NCBI GenBank assembly: GCA_038237745.1
Contig: JBBRYJ010000005.1
Span: 1 to 64,000 of the forward strand
Direction: 5' to 3'
DNA length: 64,000 bases
From: DASQEH01 sp038237745
GTDB lineage: Bacteria; Actinomycetota; Actinomycetes; Propionibacteriales; Nocardioidaceae
Of this stretch, positions 52,081-61,871 are shown one piece after another (within the stretch, counting starts at the first letter, position 1; every line of letters begins with the position of its first letter). The notes beneath the pieces are model-generated. The model saw only the letters and a program-made list of their open reading frames with translations, was not told the origin of the DNA and made no database searches. The translations under genes were made by a program, and so were the position numbers.

Positions 52081-53799
52081 TCAGGTGCCGGTCTCGGGGA
52101 AGTCCTCCGTGGTGTAGGAGTGCTCCGCGTGGGTGCCGGCTTCGGCGGCGGCGCTCTCGGCGTCGCGGAGCTCGACCCTTCGGATCTTGCCTGAGATCGT
52201 CTTGGGGAGATCGGCGAACTCGATGCGGCGGACCCTCTTGTAAGGTGCGAGGCGCTTGCGTGAGAACGCCAGGATGTCGCCGGCGAGCTCCTTGCCGGGT
52301 GGGTACCCCGTCGCCAGCAGGACGAACGCCTTGGGCACCGCAAGGCGCACAGGATCGGGCGAAGGCACCACCGCCGCCTCTGCCACGGCCGGATGCTCGA
52401 TCAGCACGCTCTCCAGCTCGAAGGGGCTGATCCGGTAGTCGCTGGCCTTGAAGACGTCGTCGGTGCGGCCGACGTACGTGATGTACCCCTCGTCGTCCCG
52501 CGACGCCAGGTCGCCCGAGTGGTAGAAACCGCCAGTGGTAGACGCGGCGTTGAGCTCGGCGTCGTCCTGGTACCCCGTCATCAGCCCGGCCGGACGGCGC
52601 GCGAGCTCGAGACACAGCTCGCCGTCGTCGCCGACCTCGCCCGTGACCGGGTCGACCAGGGCGACCACGTACCCGGGAAGGGGATGCCCCATGGAGCCCG
52701 GCTTGACCTGTCGACCCGGGGGGTTCCCCACCTGAGCGGTCGTCTCCGTCTGGCCGAAACCGTCCCGGACGGTGACGCCCCACATCGTGCGGATCCGCTC
52801 GACGACCTCCGGGTTGAGCGGCTCCCCGGCAGCGACACACTCGCGCAGCAAGAGCTTCGACCCGCCGGTCCGAGACCGGATGAGCATCCTCCACACGGTG
52901 GGTGGGGCACAGAACGTGGTGACGCCGACCCGCTCCATCACGTTTACGAGAGCGTCGGGGTCGAACCGCGCGAAGTTGTAGACGACAGCCGTCGCACCCG
53001 CGTTCCAGGGAGCGAAGAAGCACGACCAGGCATGCTTCGCCCAGCCGGGCGAGGACACGTTCAGGTGAAGGTCGTGCGGTTGGAGCCCGATCCAGTACAT
53101 GGTGGACAGGTGCCCGACCGGGTACGACGTGTGTGTGTGCTCAACCAGCTTCGGTCGAGCCGTCGTGCCCGACGTGAAGTACAGGAGCAGCGGGTCGTTC
53201 GCAGGTGTGTCACCGCCGACCAGCAGCGTCCGGCCCTCGGCCACGGCCTCGTCGTACCGATGCCAGCCGGGGGCCGTTCCGACGCTCACCCTCACCAGCC
53301 AATCCGTCTCGGGACCGAACCTCGCGGCGTCGTCGGCGGAGGCGACGACGGCCCTGACCCGCCCACGCACGAGACGGTCGGTGAGTTCGGCCTCGGAAAC
53401 CAGGGTGGTCGCCGGGACGAGGACGGCACCCATCCGGATACAGGCGAGCATCGCCACCCACAACGGTGCCGTGTTGCCCAGTAGGAGCAGCACCCGGTCG
53501 CCGCGGCGCACGCCGGCCTCGTCGAGATACCCGGCAAGGCGTTGGGACAGCATCGACAGCTCGGCGTAGGTCAGCGAGGTCTCCGAGCCGTCCTCCTCGA
53601 CCACCCGGAGCGCTGGTACGCCGGCCTGGTCGACCGCCAGCACGTCGAACCAGTCGGTGGCGTAGTTGAAGGTCTCGAGCTCAGGCCAGCGGAAGTCTCG
53701 ATAGGCGGTGTCGTGGTTCTCTCGATGGGCCAGCAGGAAGTCCCGGGCGTGCCGGAACGCCGCCGTTGCCGCCGTGGGCTCTCCACCCGCCGGTGTCAT
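52081..53799 (-). CDS. Acyl-CoA synthetase (AMP-forming)
   Basis: 572 residues. Activates a carboxylic acid with ATP and joins it to CoA. Core motif LLYFTSGTTARPKLVEHTH (~residues 200-218), DGFGQTETT, SGDLASRDDEGYITYVGRTDD (A8 hinge Asp) and the C-terminal PKTISGKIRRVEL with catalytic Lys. It is most like medium-chain acyl-CoA synthetases. The Lys of the final motif is the known acetylation site in this family, and an acetyltransferase of the PatA type is encoded divergently 90 bases away. ATG at 53799 after AGGAGG. Confidence 0.88.
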   Translation of the reverse strand: MTPAGGEPTAATAAFRHARDFLLAHRENHDTAYRDFRWPELETFNYATDWFDVLAVDQAGVPALRVVEEDGSETSLTYAELSMLSQRLAGYLDEAGVRRGDRVLLLLGNTAPLWVAMLACIRMGAVLVPATTLVSEAELTDRLVRGRVRAVVASADDAARFGPETDWLVRVSVGTAPGWHRYDEAVAEGRTLLVGGDTPANDPLLLYFTSGTTARPKLVEHTHTSYPVGHLSTMYWIGLQPHDLHLNVSSPGWAKHAWSCFFAPWNAGATAVVYNFARFDPDALVNVMERVGVTTFCAPPTVWRMLIRSRTGGSKLLLRECVAAGEPLNPEVVERIRTMWGVTVRDGFGQTETTAQVGNPPGRQVKPGSMGHPLPGYVVALVDPVTGEVGDDGELCLELARRPAGLMTGYQDDAELNAASTTGGFYHSGDLASRDDEGYITYVGRTDDVFKASDYRISPFELESVLIEHPAVAEAAVVPSPDPVRLAVPKAFVLLATGYPPGKELAGDILAFSRKRLAPYKRVRRIEFADLPKTISGKIRRVELRDAESAAAEAGTHAEHSYTTEDFPETGT

Positions 53800-53877
53800 C
53801 GTGGCCGGACCTCCTGCGCTGCTCGACTCGCACCGCGTCCGAGTCTGGTCACAATCGGTGTTCAGGTAAAGACCGGA

Positions 53878-53883
53878 TAGATT
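53878..53883 (+). promoter_or_regulatory. Candidate -10 element of a leaderless mRNA
   Basis: TAGATT ends six bases before the GTG start at 53890, with no ribosome site between. This spacing puts the transcription start at or next to the start codon, as in leaderless actinobacterial transcripts. Confidence 0.4.
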
Positions 53884-53889
53884 TTCACC

Positions 53890-56592
53890 GTGGTCCGAGC
53901 CGACGAGCAGCCGCAGTATCCCGCCCACTGGGAGGCGGACGTGCTGCTGCTCGACGGAGGCGCCGCCCGCCTGCGACCTATCGTGCCGTCCGACGCGGAC
54001 CGACTGGTGGAGTTCTACTCGCGGGTGTCTCCCGAGTCGAAGTACATGCGCTTCTTCGCGCCGTACCCGAATCTGTCGGAGCGCGACGTCGTGCGGTTCA
54101 CGCACGTGGACAACGACGAGCGTGTCGCGTTCGTGATGACGATACGGGGCGACATCGTGGCCGTCGGGCGCTATGACCGGCTCCCCAGCGATGACGCCGA
54201 GGTGGCCTTCCTGGTCGAGGACGCGCACCAGGGCCGTGGCGTGGCCCAGCTGCTGCTGGAGCATCTCGCGGAGGCCGGTCGCGAACGCGGTGTCTCCAGA
54301 TTCCTCGCCGAGGTCCTCCCCGGCAACGGTCGGATGGTCCAGGTGTTCAGGGACGCCGGCTACCGGGTGGCGGGGGGGATGAAGGACGGCGTGCTCACCC
54401 TGGAGTTCCCGATCGAGCCCACCGACACCGCGGTGGGTGTGATGCGCTCGCGGGAGCACCGAGCCGAGGCGCGGTCGATGGAGCGCTTCTTCGTGGCCGG
54501 CAGCGTGGCCGTCATCGGAGCGAGCCGCCGTCAGGACACCATCGGCGCCACGCTCGTACGCAACCTCGTCCTCGGGGACTACTCGGGGCGGGTGTACGTC
54601 GTCAACCCGGCGGCCGACGCGGTGGCGGGGATGCCGGCCTACTCCACGGTGCAGGACATCCCCGACTCCGTGGACCTCGCCATCGTCGCCGTTCCCGCCG
54701 ACGCCGTGCAGGACGTCGTCCTCGACTGCGCCGCCAAGGGGGTGCACGGGCTCGTGGTCATTTCGAGCGGGTTCGCGGAGACCGGCGAGGAGGGGCGCCG
54801 TCGCCAACGCAGACTCGTCGGCCTGGCCCGCTCGTACGGGCTGCGGCTGGTCGGCCCGAACTGCCTAGGCGTCATCAACACGGCGCCCGACGTGGCACTC
54901 AACGCGTCGCTTGCGCCGAGCATGCCATCGCACGGGCGGGTGGGGTTCTTCTGCCAGTCGGGTGCGCTGGGCGTCGCGATCCTGGAGACGGTCGCAAGGC
55001 GAGGTCTCGGCCTGTCGACGTTCGTCTCAGCGGGCAACCGGGCCGATGTGTCCGGCAACGACCTGCTCCAGTACTGGGAGGAGGACCCGGCCACGGAGGT
55101 CGTCCTGCTCTACCTCGAGTCCATCGGGAACCCGCGCAAGTTCTCCCGTATCGCACGCAGGGTCGGGCGCAGCAAACCCGTCGTCGCTGTCAAGTCGGGC
55201 CGCACGACGCAGGGCGTGCCGGTCGGCCACACCGTGCGGGCCACGCGAGCCCCGCAGGCTGCCGTCGACGCGATGTTCCGTCAGGCGGGCGTCATCCAGG
55301 TGGACACGCTCGACGAGATGTTCGACGTCGCCCAGCTTCTCGCGCACCAGCCCCTGCCCATGGGGCCGAGAGTCGCCGTCGTCGGCAACAGCGACGCCCT
55401 CGGGCTGCTGGCCGCCGACTCGGCGTCGGCCGTAGGGCTGATCGTGGAGATGTCCGTCGCGTTGGGAGCAGACGCCTCGGCGCAGGACTTCGAGGCGGCA
55501 CTCGACCGGGCCATCGACAGCGACGACGTCGACGCGGTCATCACCGTCTTCATCCCGCCGGTCAACACGACGGGGGAGGAGGTGGCGCGGGTCCTGGCGA
55601 CGGTCGGCGACCAGTCGGACAAGCCGATCGTGTCGACGTTCCTCGCGAGCCTCGGCGTGCCCGAGCTGCTTCGGGTACCGGACCTCGCGACCGCTGCCGG
55701 CCGCGGCTCGGTCCCGTCGTACCCGGCGCCCGAGTCGGCCGTGCGCGCGCTGGGGCGGGTGGTGCGGTACGCGCGCTGGGTGAGCAGGAAGCCTGGCACC
55801 GTGCCGCTGTACGACGACGTCCGCCCCGGAAGGGCGAGGGCGCTCGTCAACGCCCTCCTCGCCGGCGGGACCGGCCCGATCGACCTGGACGACGACCAGC
55901 TACGGGAGCTGCTGGGGTGCTACGGCATCACGCTGGCTCCGTTGCGCCACGTCGCCACCCTCGCCGAAGCGGTGGAGGCGGGTCGTGAGCTCGGGTGGGA
56001 CGTGGTGCTCAAGGCGACCGCAGTACGCCTTCGACAGCGACCGGACCTGTCGCACGTGCGGCGCAGCATCGCCGGAGAGCCCGAGATGGTGTCGGCGTGG
56101 CAGGACCTCACCGGCCGGATCGACGATCCGTCCCGAGCGGAGCTCGTCGTACAGCCCATGGCGCCACCAGGGATCTCGGTGTCGATCGGCACCCTCGAGG
56201 ACACCCTGTTTGGCCCGATCGTGTCGTTCGGGATGGCCGGTACGGCGTCTGACCTGCTCGGCGACGTGGCCTACCGCATCCCGCCGCTCACAGACTCCGA
56301 CGCGGCCGACCTCGTCCGCGACGTCCGCGCAGCGCCTCTCTTCTTCGGCTACCAGGGCTCCGAGGCCGTCGACGTCGCGGCCATCGAGGAGCTGGTACAG
56401 CGCGTCGCCCGCCTGAAGGACGACCTGCCCGACGTGCAGGTGCTCGATCTCGGCCTGGTGCTCGTCGGAGCGGTCGGTGCCCGGGTGCTGCGCGCGAGCG
56501 GGTGTCTGTCGGCCGTGAGCGCGGGCCGCAGTGACGTGCTCACCCGTCGACTCGCCGGTCCTTCCAGCACGGAGGACACCCTCGTCAACTGA
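53890..56592 (+). CDS. Protein lysine acetyltransferase: GNAT fused to acyl-CoA-synthetase (ADP-forming) domain
   Basis: 900 residues. Residues ~25-175 are a GNAT domain (AFLVEDAHQGRGVAQLLLEHL is the acetyl-CoA loop). Residues ~195-640 are CoA-binding and succinyl-CoA-ligase-like domains (VAVIGASRRQDTIGATLVRN, GPNCLGVINTAP, GFFCQSGALGVAI). Residues ~670-880 are ATP-grasp-like (YGITLAP, VVLKATAVRLRQRPD). The order GNAT first is that of Streptomyces PatA, reverse of Salmonella Pat. It would acetylate and inactivate acyl-CoA synthetases. The neighbour is such an enzyme. Confidence 0.88.
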   Translation: MVRADEQPQYPAHWEADVLLLDGGAARLRPIVPSDADRLVEFYSRVSPESKYMRFFAPYPNLSERDVVRFTHVDNDERVAFVMTIRGDIVAVGRYDRLPSDDAEVAFLVEDAHQGRGVAQLLLEHLAEAGRERGVSRFLAEVLPGNGRMVQVFRDAGYRVAGGMKDGVLTLEFPIEPTDTAVGVMRSREHRAEARSMERFFVAGSVAVIGASRRQDTIGATLVRNLVLGDYSGRVYVVNPAADAVAGMPAYSTVQDIPDSVDLAIVAVPADAVQDVVLDCAAKGVHGLVVISSGFAETGEEGRRRQRRLVGLARSYGLRLVGPNCLGVINTAPDVALNASLAPSMPSHGRVGFFCQSGALGVAILETVARRGLGLSTFVSAGNRADVSGNDLLQYWEEDPATEVVLLYLESIGNPRKFSRIARRVGRSKPVVAVKSGRTTQGVPVGHTVRATRAPQAAVDAMFRQAGVIQVDTLDEMFDVAQLLAHQPLPMGPRVAVVGNSDALGLLAADSASAVGLIVEMSVALGADASAQDFEAALDRAIDSDDVDAVITVFIPPVNTTGEEVARVLATVGDQSDKPIVSTFLASLGVPELLRVPDLATAAGRGSVPSYPAPESAVRALGRVVRYARWVSRKPGTVPLYDDVRPGRARALVNALLAGGTGPIDLDDDQLRELLGCYGITLAPLRHVATLAEAVEAGRELGWDVVLKATAVRLRQRPDLSHVRRSIAGEPEMVSAWQDLTGRIDDPSRAELVVQPMAPPGISVSIGTLEDTLFGPIVSFGMAGTASDLLGDVAYRIPPLTDSDAADLVRDVRAAPLFFGYQGSEAVDVAAIEELVQRVARLKDDLPDVQVLDLGLVLVGAVGARVLRASGCLSAVSAGRSDVLTRRLAGPSSTEDTLVN

Positions 56593-56682
56593 ACGGTCGG
56601 GCCTGGTTTCGGCGAGGAGAAGCGGTACACAGCCGAGGTCGCACGAGCACGCCCGCGCTGGGCGGCGTGCAAAGATGGCGCC

Positions 56683-57279
56683 ATGCCCGAGGTGAGCGTG
56701 ACCGACCAGTCTGCCGCGATGCACGCGGCGATCGACAGGGTCGGCTACTACCCCGCCGTCGTCGCCGATGCGGTCGAGGCGGCGGTCTGCGGGGAGGCGG
56801 TGTCGGGCTACGTCATCCACCACGAGCCGACCTTCGACAACGACGAGGTGCGTCGGCACGTCACCGTCCTCGCCCTCACCCCGTCGCGCCTCGTGGTCGC
56901 CCATACCGACGAGCACCCGCCCGACGACCTGCTTCCGGAGCCCTATGCCTCCACCTCGACGGAAGCGGTGCCACTCACCACCATCGGCAGCGTCGCGGTC
57001 ACCCGTATGGTGGCGAACCCGGCGAAGGAGTCCGACCGTCAGGTGACCCCCCCGGTCACGGAGGCGGTTCTGACGGTCGGCTGGGGGGCTGTGCGCCGCG
57101 TCGACCTCGAACCCGCCAGCTGCGGCGACCCCGACTGCGTAGCCGACCATGGCTACAGCGGCACTGTCGCGGCCGAGGACTTCGCGCTGCGCATCAGCTC
57201 GAGCGCCGACGGGCCTGAGGCTGTGGCGGCACTTCTCGACTTCGCGCGTTCCCTGAGCGCCGCGACAGTCCGGCTTTGA
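56683..57279 (+). CDS. DUF5998 family protein
   Basis: 198 residues. Conserved stretches HHEPTFDNDEVRRHVTVLALTPSRLV and EPASCGDPDCVADHGYSG (Cys pair that may bind metal). Actinobacterial family of unknown function. It overlaps the following phosphodiesterase gene by four bases (TTGA), so it is coupled with it. Confidence 0.85.
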   Translation: MPEVSVTDQSAAMHAAIDRVGYYPAVVADAVEAAVCGEAVSGYVIHHEPTFDNDEVRRHVTVLALTPSRLVVAHTDEHPPDDLLPEPYASTSTEAVPLTTIGSVAVTRMVANPAKESDRQVTPPVTEAVLTVGWGAVRRVDLEPASCGDPDCVADHGYSGTVAAEDFALRISSSADGPEAVAALLDFARSLSAATVRL

Positions 57280-58403
57280 CGACCCAGTCCACCGAGGCAG
57301 TGCTGCCGCACTACTTCGGGGGTGCGCTGAGCGACGTGCTCTCGTCTGCCGTCGCGGCTGCCGGGGCAAACGGCTGGCTGAACGCTCTCGCTCTGCCTCC
57401 GTCCGACGCCTACGTCGTCTTCCTCGTCGACGGGCTAGGTTGGAACCAGCTTCTCGCCCATCCCGAGGAGGCCCCGTACCTCACCACGCTCGCAGCGGTC
57501 GCGGAGCCGATCACCTGCGGAGTCCCCTCCACCACCGCGACGAGCCTGACGAGTCTCGGCACCGGCCTGCCCCCCGGTGCCCACGGCATCGTAGGCTTCA
57601 CCAGCCGTATTCCGGGCACCGACCGCCTGCTCGATGCGCTGAAGTGGGACCCTGCCGTAGACCCCGGCGACTGGCAGGTGCACGACACGGTCTTCGAGCG
57701 TGCGGTGGCGCAGCGAATCCCCGCGACGGTCGTCAGCAGGCCGGTGTTCGAGGGCTCCGGGCTCACCGAGGCGAGCCAGCGGGGGGCGCGCTTCGTCGGT
57801 GCCGACTCGCTCGGCGAGCGGATCTCCGCCGTCGTGCGCGCAAGCGCTGAAAGCGGTTCGCTCACGTACGTGTACGAAGGCGAGTTGGATGCCACGGGGC
57901 ATCGCAGCGGCTCACGGTCGTGGGCATGGGACCACCAGCTGGCTCTGGTCGACACGTTCGCGCTCCGGCTCCGGGAGGCCCTGCCCCAGCGGGTCGCTCT
58001 GGTGGTGACGGCGGACCACGGGATGGTCGACGTCGCCCCCGACGCCAGACTCGACGTCGACGAGCATCCGGAGCTCCTGGACGGTGTGTCGCTGTTCGGG
58101 GGAGAAGCCCGGTTCAGGCACCTCTACTGCGACTCGGGTGCCGTTCTGGACGTCGTGACGCGTTGGCGCGCCCAACTCGGTCCGGACGCCTGGGTAGTCT
58201 CCAGAGACGAGGCGATCGACGAGGGTTGGTTCGGTGCCGTCGACTCCCACGTGCGACCGCGCCTGGGAGACGTGATGGTCGCCAGCCGAGGCGAGGGGGC
58301 TGTCGTGTCCACCAGGCGTTTCGCACACGAGGCGTCTCTCATCGGGCTTCACGGCTCTCTCAGCGCGGACGAGATGCTCGTGCCCCTCTTGGTCGACCCC
58401 TGA
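57276..58403 (+). CDS. Alkaline-phosphatase-superfamily nucleotide pyrophosphatase/phosphodiesterase
   Basis: 375 residues from a TTG at 57276 that overlaps the DUF5998 stop. Metal-site motifs: FLVDGLGWNQL, VPSTTATSLTSLGTG (Thr nucleophile region), DATGHRSGSRSWAWD, TADHGMVDV and an HEASLIGLHG end. No signal peptide, so cytoplasmic. Substrate unknown. Confidence 0.85.
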   Translation: MTTQSTEAVLPHYFGGALSDVLSSAVAAAGANGWLNALALPPSDAYVVFLVDGLGWNQLLAHPEEAPYLTTLAAVAEPITCGVPSTTATSLTSLGTGLPPGAHGIVGFTSRIPGTDRLLDALKWDPAVDPGDWQVHDTVFERAVAQRIPATVVSRPVFEGSGLTEASQRGARFVGADSLGERISAVVRASAESGSLTYVYEGELDATGHRSGSRSWAWDHQLALVDTFALRLREALPQRVALVVTADHGMVDVAPDARLDVDEHPELLDGVSLFGGEARFRHLYCDSGAVLDVVTRWRAQLGPDAWVVSRDEAIDEGWFGAVDSHVRPRLGDVMVASRGEGAVVSTRRFAHEASLIGLHGSLSADEMLVPLLVDP

Positions 58404-58421
58404 CGGCGTAGGGAGGACGGC

Positions 58422-59417
58422 TCACGGTGCGTCGTCCTTCGACTTGCCGAACATGATCTCGTCCCAGCTGGGCACGCTCGCCCGTCTGGCGGAACGGGGG
58501 CGCCGTTGCGGTGTCGGCTCGACGGCTGCCTCACCGGGCCGCCCGACGTCTTCCGTCGCCACGTCGTCCTGCCCGAAGGCGGCCGGCTCGCGGTCGCCGA
58601 CCCCGGACCCCTCGTCCGCGACCGGCATCGCCGCGACATCCCGGTCGCCGGGGGGTCCAGCGACCGGGCCGGGCCCGGGCTCTCGGACGGCCCTGACGAC
58701 GGCGGTCAGGTCGTCGGTCGCCTCGTCGTCTCCGTCGTTGGCGACGTCGTCAGCACCGGCCAGACTGAGCAAGTCGTCACCGGTACGTACCGATGACAGC
58801 CTGCGCTCGCCGCCTTCGCGGGGCTGAGGGCCCTTGCGGGTCGACTGCTGCTCGCCGGTGAGCCAACGAGCCTCGTCGTCGTCGGCCAGCGAGTAGCGAC
58901 CGATGGCGTCGAAGACGAAGTCGGCGCGGTGCTCGCTGTCGCCGGACCGGTACGTCGTACGGACCGCCCACCGGCCGTCGTCTCGGCGCCAGGCGTCCCA
59001 GTCGGCCGTACCGGGTTCGATGCCGCGGGAGCGCAGTCGCTCGGAGACGACGGCGTCGAGCGTGCGCGACGGACCTTCGGCGTTCTTGCGCCGCACGTGG
59101 TGTCGCCGGGCGAGCCCGGCGATGTGCCGGCGTTCGGCGAGCACCGGCACCGAGTACGGCAGGATCTTGTCGAGAGGCACCTGGGCAACCATGGCCACCG
59201 CCTCGGGGGTGTCACCGGCCCGGATGCGGGCCTGGATGTCGCGGGGGCGGAGTGCACTGTCCATGTCGATCTCCAACTGGCCGAGCCTGGCGCGGTCGCC
59301 GCGAAGCGCCGCGCGCAGCCTGTCGTCTGCGGAAGCGGCATACTCGACGCCCGTCTCGTCGATGAACACGACGTGACCGCTGTCGGCGTCCAGCCCCACC
59401 AGCTCGAGCTTGCGCAT
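58422..59417 (-). CDS. sepH: Cell division protein SepH
   Basis: 331 residues. N-terminal DUF3071 domain (residues ~1-175) with a helix-turn-helix-like core and an acidic, disordered linker (~205-300). The short C-terminal conserved element is RASVPSWDEIMFGK. SepH binds FtsZ and promotes ring assembly in actinobacteria. It converges on the phosphodiesterase gene. Confidence 0.9.
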   Translation of the reverse strand: MRKLELVGLDADSGHVVFIDETGVEYAASADDRLRAALRGDRARLGQLEIDMDSALRPRDIQARIRAGDTPEAVAMVAQVPLDKILPYSVPVLAERRHIAGLARRHHVRRKNAEGPSRTLDAVVSERLRSRGIEPGTADWDAWRRDDGRWAVRTTYRSGDSEHRADFVFDAIGRYSLADDDEARWLTGEQQSTRKGPQPREGGERRLSSVRTGDDLLSLAGADDVANDGDDEATDDLTAVVRAVREPGPGPVAGPPGDRDVAAMPVADEGSGVGDREPAAFGQDDVATEDVGRPGEAAVEPTPQRRPRSARRASVPSWDEIMFGKSKDDAP

Positions 59418-59451
59418 GCATCCTCCCGCACCTGGCTGACCTGAGACTGCC

Positions 59452-60696
59452 TCAGTCTGACGTGAGGTGTTGACCGATCATAGTCAGCGACCCGCGGGTC
59501 TGGCCGGTTGACAGTGCCACGGCTGCGGCCAGGATGCCGCTCACCACTGGGACGTAGTAGGCCGGACTGGCTCCGTAGAGGTCGACGAGGTGCCCGGCGA
59601 TCGCGGCTCCCGGCGCGACGCCCAGACCGATGCCGGTGCTGATCCAGGTGATCCCCTCCGTGAGGCGGGTGGCCGGAACGTTGGCCTCGATGAGTGACAT
59701 GGAGGCCACGAGCGTGGGGCTGATCGCGAAACCGCCGAGGAACAGTGCCCCAGCAAGGGCGAAGACGTTGCCGACGAACGGCAGTGGGACCATGACCGCG
59801 GCCATGCCGAGCGCCCCCCGCCGGTAGCGCGTCAGCAGGCTCGCCTTCCACTGGAGGGACCCCGTGACAAGGCCCGCGATCATGCTCCCGGATGCCCAGA
59901 CCGCCAGAAGAACCCCGGTAAGGGCTACTTGATGCTGCTCCTTGGCGAAGGCGACTGTCACCACCTCGGTGGCTCCGAACAGGGAGCCCAAGCAGGCAGC
60001 AGCGACCACCATCGGTGCGAGCCAGCTCCAGCGAAGCGGCTCGACGATGCGTGGCTCGCCTCCCGCGGCGGCGACCGGCGGCTCCGTGGCCCTCAGGGAC
60101 CCCAGCCACCACCCTCCGAGGACGGCCAGCAGGACGACGACCAGCAGTCCGGCCAGCTCGTGCACCTGGATGGCGAGGATCGTGACAAGGACAGGTCCGA
60201 TCATGAAGATGAGCTCGTCGACCACGGCCTCGAAGGAGAAGGCAGTGTGGAGGTCGGGCCCGGTCTTCAACACCCATGTCCACCTGGCCCGAACGCACGC
60301 ACCGATCGGTGGGTAGAGCAGGCCGCCGAGCGCTGCGAAGAGGTGGGGTAGAGGCGGCGGCCAGTCGAGCTCGACCGCAGCGACCAGGCCCAGGATGCCG
60401 CCGGCGTAACCTGCACACGCAGGCAGCAGCATCCGAGACTGCCCGAGTCGGTCGATGACTCTCGCGAGGACAGGCGACGACACCGCCGTCGCCACCATGA
60501 AAGCCGCAGAGACGACCCCTGCCGTGCCATACGAGCCTGTCCGCTGTGCGACCAGCAACACGATCCCGAGGGAGGTCGTCGAGATAGGCAACCGGGAGAG
60601 CAGTCCCGCTGCGGAGAACGCCTTGGCACCTGGGGTCGAGAGCACAGACCTGTAGGGCGCCAGCATGCGGGCGAGTCTAAGGTCCGGTTCCGACAT
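59452..60696 (-). CDS. MFS transporter
   Basis: 414 residues with 12 hydrophobic segments. LARVIDRLGQSRMLLPAC is the cytoplasmic loop 2-3 motif, TEGITWISTGIGLGVAPGAAIAGH a late helix pair. Close in type to other small actinobacterial MFS proteins next to sepH. Cargo unknown. Divergent from the ferrochelatase gene. Confidence 0.8.
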   Translation of the reverse strand: MSEPDLRLARMLAPYRSVLSTPGAKAFSAAGLLSRLPISTTSLGIVLLVAQRTGSYGTAGVVSAAFMVATAVSSPVLARVIDRLGQSRMLLPACAGYAGGILGLVAAVELDWPPPLPHLFAALGGLLYPPIGACVRARWTWVLKTGPDLHTAFSFEAVVDELIFMIGPVLVTILAIQVHELAGLLVVVLLAVLGGWWLGSLRATEPPVAAAGGEPRIVEPLRWSWLAPMVVAAACLGSLFGATEVVTVAFAKEQHQVALTGVLLAVWASGSMIAGLVTGSLQWKASLLTRYRRGALGMAAVMVPLPFVGNVFALAGALFLGGFAISPTLVASMSLIEANVPATRLTEGITWISTGIGLGVAPGAAIAGHLVDLYGASPAYYVPVVSGILAAAVALSTGQTRGSLTMIGQHLTSD

Positions 60697-60767
60697 CGGC
60701 GTGGGACGGACGACGGTGCCATTGGTCCGTTGAGCCGGCCACCAGAGCCGGATGGCAGGATTCGCAC

Positions 60768-61871
60768 ATGCCGCCGAGAACCCTGACCGACCCGTACGAC
60801 GCGCTCCTGCTGGTGTCGTTCGGTGGTCCGGAGAAGCTCGACGACGTGATGCCGTTCCTCGACAACGTCACCAGGGGCCGCGGGATCCCGCGGGAGCGGC
60901 TCGAGGAGGTCGCAGAGCACTATGTCGCCGTGGGCGGACGGAGCCCCATCAACGACCAATGCCGCGCCTTCATCGAGGCGGTCGGTCACGACCTGGAGGC
61001 GCACGGCCTGAGGCTCCCGATCTACTGGGGCAACCGCAACTGGCACCCCTACCTGCCGGATACGCTCCAGGCGATGAGGGCCGACGGCGTGCGCCGGGCC
61101 GCGGTGTTCGTCACCAGCGCCTACGCCTCCTACTCGGGCTGCCGCCAGTATCGGGAGAACCTGTACGACGCCGTGGACTCCACGTCGCCGCAGCGGCCAC
61201 ACCTCGACAAGCTCCGTCACTACTTCAACCACCCGGGGTTCGTAGAGGCGTTCGCCGACACCACGACAGCGGCACTCGAGCGCCTGGCGCCGGGAGACCG
61301 CGAGCAGGCGCGCCTGCTGTTCGTGACCCACTCGATACCGCTGACCATGGCCGCCGCCGCCGGACCGGACGGGGACGCCTACGTCAGGCAGCACCGCTCC
61401 GTCGCCGAGCTGGTGGTCGACGAGGTCGCCGACCGCAGTGGCAGACGGCACGATTGGGATCTCGTCTATTGCAGCCGCTCGGGGCCGCCACAGGTGCCCT
61501 GGCTCGAGCCCGACATCAACGACCACCTCGAAAACTTGGCCGGTTCGGGGACAGGGGCCGTGGTCGTCGTACCGATCGGGTTCGTCTCCGACCATATGGA
61601 GGTCGTACACGACCTCGACACCGAGGCGGCGGCGACAGCGGACAAGCTCGGGGTGGCCTTCGAACGGGCCGGCGCCCCGGGCACCCATCCCGCCTTTGTC
61701 GCGACGGTCCGAGAGCTGCTCCTGGAGCGGGCCGCTCTGGAGTCGAGGCCCGGGCAGGCCCTCGAGCGGTTGTCGCTGGGGAGGCTCGGAGCCGCCTGGG
61801 ACGCCTGCGCGGCAACCTGCTGCCCCAACCCTCGTGAAGACCGGCCGGCGCTGTGCCAGGTCCCGGTATGA
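60768..61871 (+). CDS. cpfC: Coproporphyrin ferrochelatase with [2Fe-2S]-type cysteines
   Basis: 367 residues. Inserts iron into coproporphyrin III in the actinobacterial haem pathway. LLVSFGGPEKLDDVMPFL, VFVTSAYASYSGCRQYREN and FVTHSIPLTM are core motifs with the catalytic His and Glu (FVSDHMEVVHDLD). The Cys of SGCRQY and the three Cys of ACAATCCPN plus the final ALCQ can hold a [2Fe-2S] cluster. It overlaps the next gene by four bases (ATGA). Confidence 0.92.
   Translation: MPPRTLTDPYDALLLVSFGGPEKLDDVMPFLDNVTRGRGIPRERLEEVAEHYVAVGGRSPINDQCRAFIEAVGHDLEAHGLRLPIYWGNRNWHPYLPDTLQAMRADGVRRAAVFVTSAYASYSGCRQYRENLYDAVDSTSPQRPHLDKLRHYFNHPGFVEAFADTTTAALERLAPGDREQARLLFVTHSIPLTMAAAAGPDGDAYVRQHRSVAELVVDEVADRSGRRHDWDLVYCSRSGPPQVPWLEPDINDHLENLAGSGTGAVVVVPIGFVSDHMEVVHDLDTEAAATADKLGVAFERAGAPGTHPAFVATVRELLLERAALESRPGQALERLSLGRLGAAWDACAATCCPNPREDRPALCQVPV

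Noticed and set aside
53800..54807. In-frame extension of the acyl-CoA synthetase to more than 900 codons
   Set aside because: The extension lies antisense to the conserved GNAT domain and has His/Arg-rich shadow composition; the ATG at 53799 has a ribosome site.
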